Origin: Emcibacter sp.
GTDB taxonomy: Bacteria; Pseudomonadota; Alphaproteobacteria; Sphingomonadales; Emcibacteraceae
NCBI GenBank assembly: GCA_023142175.1
Contig: JAGLJX010000288.1
Location: forward strand, 1 to 7,140
Length of the DNA: 7,140 nucleotides
Direction of reading: 5' to 3'
The stretch's first letter is position 1. Every line of letters begins with the position of its first letter. Shown in pieces: positions 1 through 5,198 of this stretch. Position numbers and translations under genes: made by a program. The notes under the pieces were generated by a model. The model did not search any database. It was not told the DNA's origin and worked only from the letters and a program-made list of their open reading frames with translations.

Positions 1-41
1 TATTTATATATAAATAAAAGGTAGTTGTTGTAGTGGATGCC

Positions 42-50
42 TGTGAATCA
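42..50 (-). promoter_or_regulatory. DnaA-box-like site TGATTCACA
   Basis: The minus strand reads TGATTCACA. This fits the TGATNCACA form and is one base from the Caulobacter-type box TGATCCACA. It contains a GANTC sequence (GAATC at 45-49 on the plus strand), the target of the CcrM methylase in alphaproteobacteria. It is the closest match in the region to a canonical ACA-ending box. Confidence 0.45.
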
Positions 51-138
51 CGGGGATTAAAAGTTACCCCCAGAAATATGAACAGAAAGAACCACCATAT
101 AAGTTTTTTATCACATAGCGGGTTTATGGGAATAAGTC

Positions 139-147
139 TATGGATAA
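139..147 (-). promoter_or_regulatory. DnaA-box-like site TTATCCATA
   Basis: The minus strand reads TTATCCATA, one mismatch from TTATCCACA. It lies four bases from the TTATTCCCA copy at 127-135 in the same orientation, so the two form a close tandem pair. A second exact TTATTCCCA copy is at 173-181. Confidence 0.4.
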
Positions 148-238
148 GGCCTAAAGATAAAGAATTTAATCATGGGAATAACGGGGATATCTTTTTTGAG
201 GTAAAAAAATGGCTGATTCCCACAGGGCAAAAAATAAA

Positions 239-256
239 TTATCCTCATGGGTATAA
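239..256. promoter_or_regulatory. Abutting inverted pair of DnaA-like boxes
   Basis: TTATCCTCA on the plus strand is followed directly by TGGGTATAA, which is TTATACCCA on the minus strand. Together they make an 18-bp imperfect palindrome with 7 of 9 positions symmetric. Each half is one mismatch from TTATNCACA. A head-to-head pair with no spacer could bind two DnaA molecules, but it could equally be an operator for an unrelated dimeric regulator. Confidence 0.35.
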
Positions 257-299
257 AACCAGTTATAAAAAAACAATAGGGTGTATGAAATAACGGTTT

Positions 300-329
300 T
301 TGTAAAAAAAGGCTAGTTATCCCCATAAT
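300..329 (+). promoter_or_regulatory. Candidate promoter for the ppsR-maf-aroE/coaE-dnaQ operon
   Basis: A TTGTAA hexamer (300-305; 4 of 6 to TTGACA) is followed after 18 bases by CATAAT (324-329; 5 of 6 to TATAAT). Transcription would begin a few bases past 329, leaving a very short leader before the ATG at 350. AT-rich sequence gives many chance matches. Position just before an operon with no other obvious promoter is the main support. Confidence 0.33.
317..325 (+). promoter_or_regulatory. DnaA-box-like site TTATCCCCA next to ppsR
   Basis: TTATCCCCA differs from TTATCCACA only at position 7. It lies 24 bases before the ppsR ATG and overlaps the first bases of the candidate -10 element at 324-329, so DnaA bound here could affect transcription of the operon. 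Confidence 0.4.
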
Positions 330-349
330 TCAGATTGTACGGTAGTTAT

Positions 350-1183
350 ATGAAAAAAATTCATCTTCATCTGGTCTCGGACGCAACCGGCGATACTTTG
401 GAACAGGTTGCTAAAGCGGCGTTGGCTCAATTTCCCGATGTGGTTGCCAATAAACATTACTGGCCGATGATAAGAACTGCCCGTCATATGGAAAGACTGA
501 TTCCTGAAATTTCCGAAAAGCCGGGAATCGTTATGTTTACTTTGGTTAATCAGGATATTGAAGATGTGTTGGTCGCGGCCTGTGAAAAAAACAACTGGCC
601 GTATATTTCGGTGCTTCATGGTATAATTCGGGAACTAGGACGCCATCTGGGGCAGAAAAGTATTGCCAGCCCCGGCTTGCAACATCAAATGAATGATGAA
701 TATTTTGAGCGTATAGATGCGATGCAATATACTTTGATGCATGATGATGGCCAATGTCTTGATGGGTTGAAAGACGCGGATATTGTTTTGGTTGGTATTT
801 CCCGAACATCCAAAACCCCGACCAGTATCTATTTAGCCAACAAAGGCATGAAAACGGCTAATGTGCCTATCGTGCCAAACCAACCCCTGCCCAGAGAATT
901 TGATAATCTTGGCGATAAATTTGTAGTGGGCCTGATTAATAGTGTGGACCGCTTGGTTCATATCAGGCGTAACAGGTTGTTGTCTTTAAAAGAAGATAAA
1001 CAGACCACCTATGTGGATCAACACGCCATTAAAGAAGAAGTGCAACAGGCGCAACGCCTAATTTCCAACCGGGGATGGCCGGTGATTAATGTTACCCGCA
1101 GATCCATCGAGGAAACGGCAGGTGCTATTATGAAGCTAAAATATAAATATGATGCTGACAGAGAAAAAAAAGCCAGTGAGTAA
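350..1183 (+). CDS. ppsR: PpsR/PDRP-family regulator of pyruvate phosphate dikinase or PEP synthase (kinase and pyrophosphorylase)
   Basis: This 277-residue protein belongs to the DUF299 family. Known members switch off PEP synthase or pyruvate, phosphate dikinase by ADP-dependent phosphorylation of a threonine, and reactivate it by phosphate-dependent release of pyrophosphate. The N-terminus HLVSDATGDTLE is a family signature. A P-loop-like segment GISRTSKTP is at about residues 149-157, and the motif MHDDGQ sits before it. Length is normal for the family. I chose ATG 350 because it puts the conserved HLHLVSD close to the N-terminus; an in-frame TTG at 335 would add five residues. The ribosome site is weak (GGTAG at 341-345). 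Which PEP-forming enzyme it controls is not visible; dikinase is the usual target in alphaproteobacteria. Its 3' end overlaps maf, which suggests co-transcription. Gene position next to the candidate origin matches Caulobacter as I remember it. Confidence 0.92.
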   Translation: MKKIHLHLVSDATGDTLEQVAKAALAQFPDVVANKHYWPMIRTARHMERLIPEISEKPGIVMFTLVNQDIEDVLVAACEKNNWPYISVLHGIIRELGRHLGQKSIASPGLQHQMNDEYFERIDAMQYTLMHDDGQCLDGLKDADIVLVGISRTSKTPTSIYLANKGMKTANVPIVPNQPLPREFDNLGDKFVVGLINSVDRLVHIRRNRLLSLKEDKQTTYVDQHAIKEEVQQAQRLISNRGWPVINVTRRSIEETAGAIMKLKYKYDADREKKASE

Positions 1184-1787
1184 ACCAAATAGCCCGGAAC
1201 TTATTTTGGCGTCTGCAAGTCAAGCCCGCCGTGCTTTGCTGGAAAAAGCCTCTATTGCGTTTTCAATAGTAGCGGCAGATATTGACGAGGATTATTTAAA
1301 AGCAAAAATGAACGAACAGGGCGTAAAGCCAGAGGCCTTTTCAATAGAACTGGCGTTGAGTAAGGCGCGGGCAATAAGTCAACAATATCCGGATAAAGTT
1401 ATTTTAGGGGCGGATCAATTATTAATTTGTCAAGACAGGTCATTTGATAAAGCAAAAAACCTTCAGGAAGCGGAACAGCACCTGCGTTTTTTGCGGGGAA
1501 AAACACACCATTTATATACCTCTTATGCATTGATGAAAAATCAAGAAATTATTGTTGCAGAGACAATATGCCCCAGCTTAACCATGCGAAATTTTAGCGA
1601 CATATTTTTAGAGAATTATTTGCAAAAATCGGGTTCAATAATTTTGAATTCAGTGGGTTGTTATATGTTGGAAGACTTAGGTTCACAGCTTTTTTCTGAA
1701 ATTAAAGGGGATTATTTTGCTATTCTTGGGCTGCCATTATTAAATGTTATGGAAAATTTGAGAAAACTGAATATTTTAAAGTCATGA
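1149..1787 (+). CDS. maf: Maf-family nucleoside triphosphate pyrophosphatase
   Basis: Maf proteins are cytosolic house-cleaning enzymes that hydrolyse non-canonical or methylated nucleotides to the monophosphate and pyrophosphate. The signature LILASASQARR is at residues 18-28, the catalytic-region motif GADQ at 87-90 (Asp89 as likely base), and the C-terminal block GDYFAILGLPLL is typical. The Q after the Asp resembles E. coli YceF (7-methyl-GTP) more than YhdE (dTTP/UTP, GADT), so the substrate may be m7GTP; this is inference. Two adjacent ATGs (1149, 1152) overlap ppsR by over 30 bases. An in-frame GTG at 1176 would give a more usual N-terminus and only an 8-base overlap; no strong ribosome site separates them. 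The stop overlaps the aroE start as ATGA. The gene is visibly richer in AT than aroE: 20 of 60 bases are G or C at 1381-1440, against 39 of 60 at 2161-2220. Confidence 0.9.
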   Translation: MMLTEKKKPVSKPNSPELILASASQARRALLEKASIAFSIVAADIDEDYLKAKMNEQGVKPEAFSIELALSKARAISQQYPDKVILGADQLLICQDRSFDKAKNLQEAEQHLRFLRGKTHHLYTSYALMKNQEIIVAETICPSLTMRNFSDIFLENYLQKSGSIILNSVGCYMLEDLGSQLFSEIKGDYFAILGLPLLNVMENLRKLNILKS

Positions 1788-3205
1788 TAAATATATTGAA
1801 AACAGGTGTTGTCGGCTGGCCGATCAGCCACTCTTTATCGCCAAGACTGCATAGTTTCTGGTTACAGAAATATGGCATTAGCGGTGAATATGAGGCCTAT
1901 CCCGTAAAACCAGAGGATTTGGAAGCCTTCCTGAGAACGCTGGCGGAAAAAAATATTGTCGGGCTTAACCTGACTGTACCCCATAAAGAAATCGCCTTTC
2001 CTTTTTTGGATGAGGTGGATGATCTGGCACTGAAAATAGGTGCGGTAAATGTGGTAACGGTTCGGGAGGGTAGGTTATATGGCTCTAATACAGACGGATA
2101 TGGTTTTTTAACCAACCTCAAAGAAAGCGCACCCACATGGTCACCGGAAAATGGCGCTGCGGTAATTCTTGGTGCCGGTGGTGCGGCGCGGGCGGCCATT
2201 GTCAGCCTGCTGGATGATGGCGTTTCCGAAATCCGGCTGTTGAACCGCACAAAGCAGAGGGCAGAAAAGCTGGCAGAAATATTTGATGATTCACGGATAA
2301 TGGTTTGTGACTGGCAGGACAGGTCGCAAAAACTATCGGACGCAGCATTGCTGGTTAATACGACAACACTCGGTATGACGGGTCAGCCGCCATTGGATAT
2401 AGACTTATCCGCGCTACCGTCCTTGGCGGTGGTTTATGACATCGTTTATAATCCGCTGGAGACTGACCTGTTGAAGCAGGCCAGAATACGGGGCAATATT
2501 TGCGTTGATGGTCTGGGTATGTTGCTTTATCAGGCGGCCCCGGCATTTCAGGAATGGTTTGGGCAGGAGCCAGAAGTGGATCGGCATCTGCGCCAGCACG
2601 TGCTTCGGAAAGTGACAATCATTGGGCTTACGGGTTCTATTGGTATGGGTAAATCGGAAACGGCGAAGATGTTTGAGCGGGCTCAGGTGCCAGTATTTGA
2701 TTCTGATAAGGCCGTGCACGACTTAATGGCCAAAGACGGCGCGGCAGTGGACAGGGTGGAACAAATCTTTCCCGGTGTAAAAAAAACGGATGGCATTGAC
2801 CGTAAAAAATTAGGATCACGGGTTTTTGGTGATCACGGGGCATTAAAAAAACTGGAAGCTATTCTGCATCCTATGGTGTCGGACCGGCGGCAGGAATTTT
2901 TTGAACAGGCCAAAGTGCAGGGTTATGATATGGTGGTGATGGATGTACCGTTATTATTTGAAACCGGTGGTGAAGAAAACTGTGATTTCACGGTGGTAGT
3001 GTCGGCACCAGCGAAGGTTCAGCGCCAACGTGTCTTGGCGCGCCCAGACATGACAGCGGAGAAATTTGAAAATATTCTGAGCAAACAGATGCCGGATCGT
3101 GAAAAAAGACAGCGGGCGGATTTTATTGTTCAAACTGATCAGGGGTTAAGTTATGCTGAAGATCAGGTTCATCAGATCATCGAAAAAATTAGGGCAAAAA
3201 AATAA
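1784..3205 (+). CDS. aroE-coaE: Fused shikimate dehydrogenase (AroE) and dephospho-CoA kinase (CoaE)
   Basis: One 473-residue frame carries two complete enzymes. Residues 1-276 are AroE, which reduces 3-dehydroshikimate with NADPH in the chorismate pathway: the shikimate pocket SHSLSP is at 15-20, NLTVPHK ends in catalytic Lys68, GAVN at 86-89, NTDG holds Asp104, and GAGGAARA at 130-137 is the NADP loop. Residues 277-473 are CoaE, the last step of coenzyme A synthesis: P-loop GSIGMGKS at 284-291, DSDK at 306-309, DVPLLFE at 387-393, and a C-terminal QMPDREK segment. Both parts have normal length and intact active-site motifs, and there is no linker. They are normally separate neighbouring genes. 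V277 is encoded by GTG, a possible internal start, and a TGA lies one frame over at 2613-2615. Losing one A from 2609-2611 would separate the genes with a GTGA overlap. The start overlaps maf by four bases; the stop shares one base with dnaQ. Confidence 0.9.
   Translation: MINILKTGVVGWPISHSLSPRLHSFWLQKYGISGEYEAYPVKPEDLEAFLRTLAEKNIVGLNLTVPHKEIAFPFLDEVDDLALKIGAVNVVTVREGRLYGSNTDGYGFLTNLKESAPTWSPENGAAVILGAGGAARAAIVSLLDDGVSEIRLLNRTKQRAEKLAEIFDDSRIMVCDWQDRSQKLSDAALLVNTTTLGMTGQPPLDIDLSALPSLAVVYDIVYNPLETDLLKQARIRGNICVDGLGMLLYQAAPAFQEWFGQEPEVDRHLRQHVLRKVTIIGLTGSIGMGKSETAKMFERAQVPVFDSDKAVHDLMAKDGAAVDRVEQIFPGVKKTDGIDRKKLGSRVFGDHGALKKLEAILHPMVSDRRQEFFEQAKVQGYDMVVMDVPLLFETGGEENCDFTVVVSAPAKVQRQRVLARPDMTAEKFENILSKQMPDREKRQRADFIVQTDQGLSYAEDQVHQIIEKIRAKK
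2612..3205 (+). other. coaE: CoaE (dephospho-CoA kinase) portion of the fused frame, possible independent GTG start
   Basis: This marks the part that would be coaE if translated separately or if the fusion is a sequence error. GTG 2612-2614 begins V-T-I-I-G-L-T-G, exactly where CoaE proteins usually start, giving 197 residues. No convincing ribosome site precedes it (GGAAA touches the GTG), so separate translation would need coupling to aroE. The enzyme phosphorylates the 3' hydroxyl of the dephospho-CoA ribose using ATP. Confidence 0.5.
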
Positions 3206-3927
3206 TGCGGGAAATCGTATTTGATACGGAAACAACAGGGTTTAATCCCTTCACTGGCGACCGGTTGGTGGAGATTGGTTGTGTTGAGGTGGAAAATTAT
3301 CTGCCCACGGGACGAATTTTTCATCAATATGTCAATCCTGAACGGGATATGCCCGAAGGTGCTTTTCGTATTCATGGCCTGAGCGCGGAATATCTTAAGG
3401 GCTATCCTGTCTTTTCCGAAATATATGCTAAATTTATAGATTTTGTCGGTGATGCGAAGCTGGTGGCGCATAATGCTGAATTTGACATGAAGTTTATAAA
3501 TTGGGAACTTGCGCAAGTCGGCCATAAAGAATATCCCACGGTTCGGGCTATAGATACACTGGAAATTGCCCGCCGCCAATTCCCCGGATCACCCAATACG
3601 CTGGACGCGCTCTGTAAAAGATTTACCATCGACAACTCTAACCGCATTAAACATGGTGCTCTTTTGGATGCGGAGCTTTTAGCAGAGGTTTATCTGGAAC
3701 TAATGGGGGGAAGACAACGGGGGCTTGCCCTGGAAGGTCAGAAAAAAGCTATCGGGAAGAGCCGGGGTGCGGCTCATAATAATGAAAGACCGGCTCGAGC
3801 TGCCCGCCCACATAGCCCGTCACCCGAAGAGGTTATCCGTCATGAGGAATTTGTTGCTGAAATGGGTGAAAACGCCCTTTGGAACAGCATAAAAAAAACC
3901 CCCGGTCATATAACCGGAGGCTTTTAA
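3205..3927 (+). CDS. dnaQ: DNA polymerase III epsilon subunit, 3'-5' proofreading exonuclease
   Basis: The protein removes misincorporated bases as part of the replicative polymerase core. All DEDDh active-site residues are present: FDTETTG gives Asp7 and Glu9 (Exo I), HNAEFD at 89-94 gives Asp94 (Exo II), and HGALLD at 150-155 gives His150 and Asp155 (Exo III). The region after about residue 175 is the tail that in E. coli DnaQ binds the alpha subunit. At 240 residues the length is typical. AGGG at 3191-3194 is a good ribosome site ten bases before the ATG, which shares one base with the coaE stop (TAATG). The last eleven residues and the stop are written by a terminator hairpin, so the extreme C-terminus is probably shaped by that RNA structure. 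Known neighbours in Caulobacter-type genomes, as I recall, are coaE upstream and secB convergent. Confidence 0.95.
   Translation: MREIVFDTETTGFNPFTGDRLVEIGCVEVENYLPTGRIFHQYVNPERDMPEGAFRIHGLSAEYLKGYPVFSEIYAKFIDFVGDAKLVAHNAEFDMKFINWELAQVGHKEYPTVRAIDTLEIARRQFPGSPNTLDALCKRFTIDNSNRIKHGALLDAELLAEVYLELMGGRQRGLALEGQKKAIGKSRGAAHNNERPARAARPHSPSPEEVIRHEEFVAEMGENALWNSIKKTPGHITGGF
3894..3925. terminator. Bidirectional intrinsic terminator inside the 3' end of dnaQ
   Basis: The stem pairs 3899-3906 (CCCCCGGT) with 3913-3920 (ACCGGAGG), with one C-A mismatch and a six-base loop CATATA. The flanking A-run (3891-3898) and TTTT (3922-3925) extend the pairing. On the minus strand the hairpin is followed by eight Ts, a strong stop for secB transcripts. 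On the plus strand only four Ts follow, so termination of the dnaQ operon is probably weaker. The structure lies wholly within dnaQ codons and ends in its stop codon. Confidence 0.8.
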
Positions 3928-3947
3928 ATTCTGTAAAAACCAGACGC

Positions 3948-4478
3948 TTAGTTTACAACAACATCATCGCTAGCAGCGGCCTGTTCTTGGGCGGCCTGCA
4001 TCTGTTGCTGATAAAGAGTGGCAAAGTCAATTGGCTCCAGCATCAGGGGTGGGAAACCACCATCCCGGGTTACATCAGCAATAATACGCCGTGCAAATGG
4101 GAATAAAATACGGGGAGCTTCAATCATTAAAAATGGCTGCAGGGAATTTTCCGGCAGATTTTTAGCGGCAAAAAGACCAGAATAAACCAACTCAGCAACA
4201 AAGGCGGTTTCTTCACCGGATTTGGCTGTTGTGGTTATTTTCAGATCAACTTCGTAAACGTCTTCGCCAACAGCGCGGGCATTGAGGTTCACATTGATGT
4301 TCATGGCGGGTTGTTCTTTAGCCAGCTTTTGCAAAGTCTGTGCCGGCGTTGGGTTTTCAAAGGACAGGTCTTTGATATATTGTCCAAGAATACCAATTTG
4401 CGGGCCTTCGTTTTCAACAGCGGTTTCTGTTGTTGCGTCTACGGCTTCAGCAGGTTTGTTTTCAGTTTCGTCTGACAT
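3948..4478 (-). CDS. secB: Protein-export chaperone SecB
   Basis: SecB is a cytosolic tetramer that holds preproteins unfolded and hands them to SecA for export. The protein has 176 residues, slightly longer than the usual 150-165. The extra length is an acidic N-terminal stretch (about 1-24) and a Q/A-rich tail (about 155-176). The family core includes GQYIKDLSFENP near residue 32, VYEVDLKITTTAK near 75, and the strongly conserved GGFPPLMLEPIDF near 138-150. The start ATG (4476-4478) has GGGA about eight bases upstream on the minus strand. It is convergent with dnaQ and ends 21 bases past its stop. The next gene upstream on the same strand is fxsA, 113 bases away, so read-through from fxsA or its own promoter are both possible. 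The pair beside dnaQ fits the alphaproteobacterial pattern. Confidence 0.95.
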   Translation of the reverse strand: MSDETENKPAEAVDATTETAVENEGPQIGILGQYIKDLSFENPTPAQTLQKLAKEQPAMNINVNLNARAVGEDVYEVDLKITTTAKSGEETAFVAELVYSGLFAAKNLPENSLQPFLMIEAPRILFPFARRIIADVTRDGGFPPLMLEPIDFATLYQQQMQAAQEQAAASDDVVVN

Positions 4479-4549
4479 AAAAATATCCCAAAAGTTATGT
4501 TGTTCTTCGTAAAAATATGTTGGCTAACATGGATTTTGTTTCAGTACAA

Positions 4550-4568
4550 GCAATATTGGTCATATTGC
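4550..4568. repeat. 19-bp inverted repeat upstream of secB
   Basis: GCAATAT at 4550-4556 and ATATTGC at 4562-4568 are perfect inverted arms around the five bases TGGTC. The element lies in the 113-base gap between fxsA and secB, about 70 bases before the secB start. It has operator-like geometry, but no regulator can be named, and AT-rich DNA makes such dyads fairly often. I did not find a convincing -35/-10 pair for secB in this gap. Confidence 0.4.
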
Positions 4569-4591
4569 AAAAGATCGTAGCATTTAGTCTC

Positions 4592-5068
4592 TCAACCCTT
4601 CTTGTGATCAATATTTTTTGAACTGTCCGGTTTTTTTTCATATTCGCCATCAATAGTGATTCCCTCATCGTAAGGGTTATTATTTCCCGGACCTGCGTTA
4701 TTTCTGTAAAAAGTTGTGCCTATATTTTTTACGATGATTTTGCCCAGCACGGCCCGAATGGGTTCGATGGCTAAAAACAAGGCAACTGTATCTGTGATGA
4801 ATCCGGGCAGGAGAAAAAACAGGCCGGCAATCAAAAGAAAGAAGCCATGAAAGATGTCCTCAACCGGACTTTCGTTCTGTTGCAGGGTATGATGCATTCG
4901 GTTCATAACCACAAGCCCTTGCTGGCGGATCAGATAAATACCGATAACCGCTGTCAATATAGTCAAAAGAAGAGCCTGAAAGCCGCCAATGGCACTACCA
5001 ACCTCCAGAAAGACCATAAATTCCAGATAAGGCACGGCAATAAGGATAAACAATATAAGTAAAGGCAT
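4592..5068 (-). CDS. fxsA: FxsA-family inner-membrane protein
   Basis: FxsA is a small membrane protein; in E. coli its overproduction relieves exclusion of phage T7 by the F plasmid, and its normal job is unclear. This 158-residue protein has hydrophobic segments at about 3-22, 27-45 and 72-101. It carries the family landmarks VPYLEFMVFLEVG near the N-terminus, IGIYLIRQQG around 42-51, and LLPGFITD around 86-93. A hydrophilic tail from about residue 115, rich in N, D, E and K, is probably cytoplasmic. Length is usual for the family. The ribosome site is weak (CGAG). It probably starts from the promoter at 5111-5140, back-to-back with the Tim44 gene, and may be transcribed together with secB because no terminator is visible after its stop. 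Confidence 0.9.
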   Translation of the reverse strand: MPLLILFILIAVPYLEFMVFLEVGSAIGGFQALLLTILTAVIGIYLIRQQGLVVMNRMHHTLQQNESPVEDIFHGFFLLIAGLFFLLPGFITDTVALFLAIEPIRAVLGKIIVKNIGTTFYRNNAGPGNNNPYDEGITIDGEYEKKPDSSKNIDHKKG

Positions 5069-5091
5069 TTTAAAAGCTCGTTTTAAGTGAT

Positions 5092-5120
5092 TTGAACATT
5101 ATTTACTGGCATTATAAAAT
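5092..5120 (+). promoter_or_regulatory. Candidate promoter for the Tim44-domain gene, mltA and the next gene
   Basis: TTGAAC (5092-5097; 4 of 6) and TAAAAT (5115-5120; 5 of 6 to TATAAT) are 17 bases apart. The resulting leader before ATG 5199 would be roughly 70 bases. The ribosome site for that gene, AGGA at 5190-5193, is clear. Confidence 0.38.
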
Positions 5121-5140
5121 GGAGTATTTAAATTTGTCCG
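5111..5140 (-). promoter_or_regulatory. Candidate fxsA promoter
   Basis: Read on the minus strand, CGGACA (5140-5135; 4 of 6 to TTGACA) is followed after 18 bases by a perfect TATAAT (5116-5111), 42 bases before the fxsA ATG. The -10 overlaps the candidate -10 of the divergent Tim44 promoter by two bases. Confidence 0.42.
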
Positions 5141-5198
5141 AATAAGTCTTATATATAAGCATCATACATCTTTCGCCAAGGCGTAGAACAGGAAAAAA

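Larger units (their letters stand above)
1..334. other. oriC: Candidate chromosomal replication origin (oriC), whole or partial
   Basis: No believable gene lies here. The first 19 bases are all A or T, which would suit an unwinding element. Between 42 and 325 there are about nine 9-mers resembling the DnaA box TTATCCACA. Read in box orientation they are TGATTCACA (42-50, minus), TTACCCCCA (64-72), TTATTCCCA (127-135, minus), TTATCCATA (139-147, minus), TTATTCCCA (173-181, minus), TGATTCCCA (214-222), TTATCCTCA (239-247), TTATACCCA (248-256, minus) and TTATCCCCA (317-325). The neighbouring order ppsR-maf-aroE-coaE-dnaQ is, from memory, the one flanking the origin in Caulobacter, opposite hemE. 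I saw no full CtrA site (TTAA-N7-TTAA) and no clear IHF site. The window starts inside the intergenic region, so the left part of the origin and hemE may be missing. An ordinary AT-rich promoter region is the main alternative. Confidence 0.62.

Noticed and set aside
51..69. Possible CtrA site near the TTAA at 57-60
   Set aside because: The second half-site is absent at the required 7-base spacing, so it does not meet TTAA-N7-TTAA.
33..293. Open frame of 86 codons on the plus strand in the 5' region
   Set aside because: It has no recognisable domain, no good ribosome site, an odd composition, and runs across most of the DnaA-like sites. It is best explained as a chance frame in the origin region.
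138..326. Minus-strand frame of 62 codons upstream of ppsR
   Set aside because: Low-complexity F/I/P-rich translation caused by AT-rich DNA, overlapping the same box cluster, with no family resemblance.
3879..4106. Plus-strand frame across the dnaQ end and secB
   Set aside because: It is antisense to the well-conserved secB and passes through the terminator. No start signal or domain supports it.
4847..5062. Plus-strand frame of 71 codons over fxsA
   Set aside because: Antisense to fxsA, which has clear membrane segments and family motifs in its own frame.
5134..5157. Second plus-strand promoter, TTGTCC with TATATA
   Set aside because: The spacing is only about 12 bases, too short for a normal sigma-70-type promoter.
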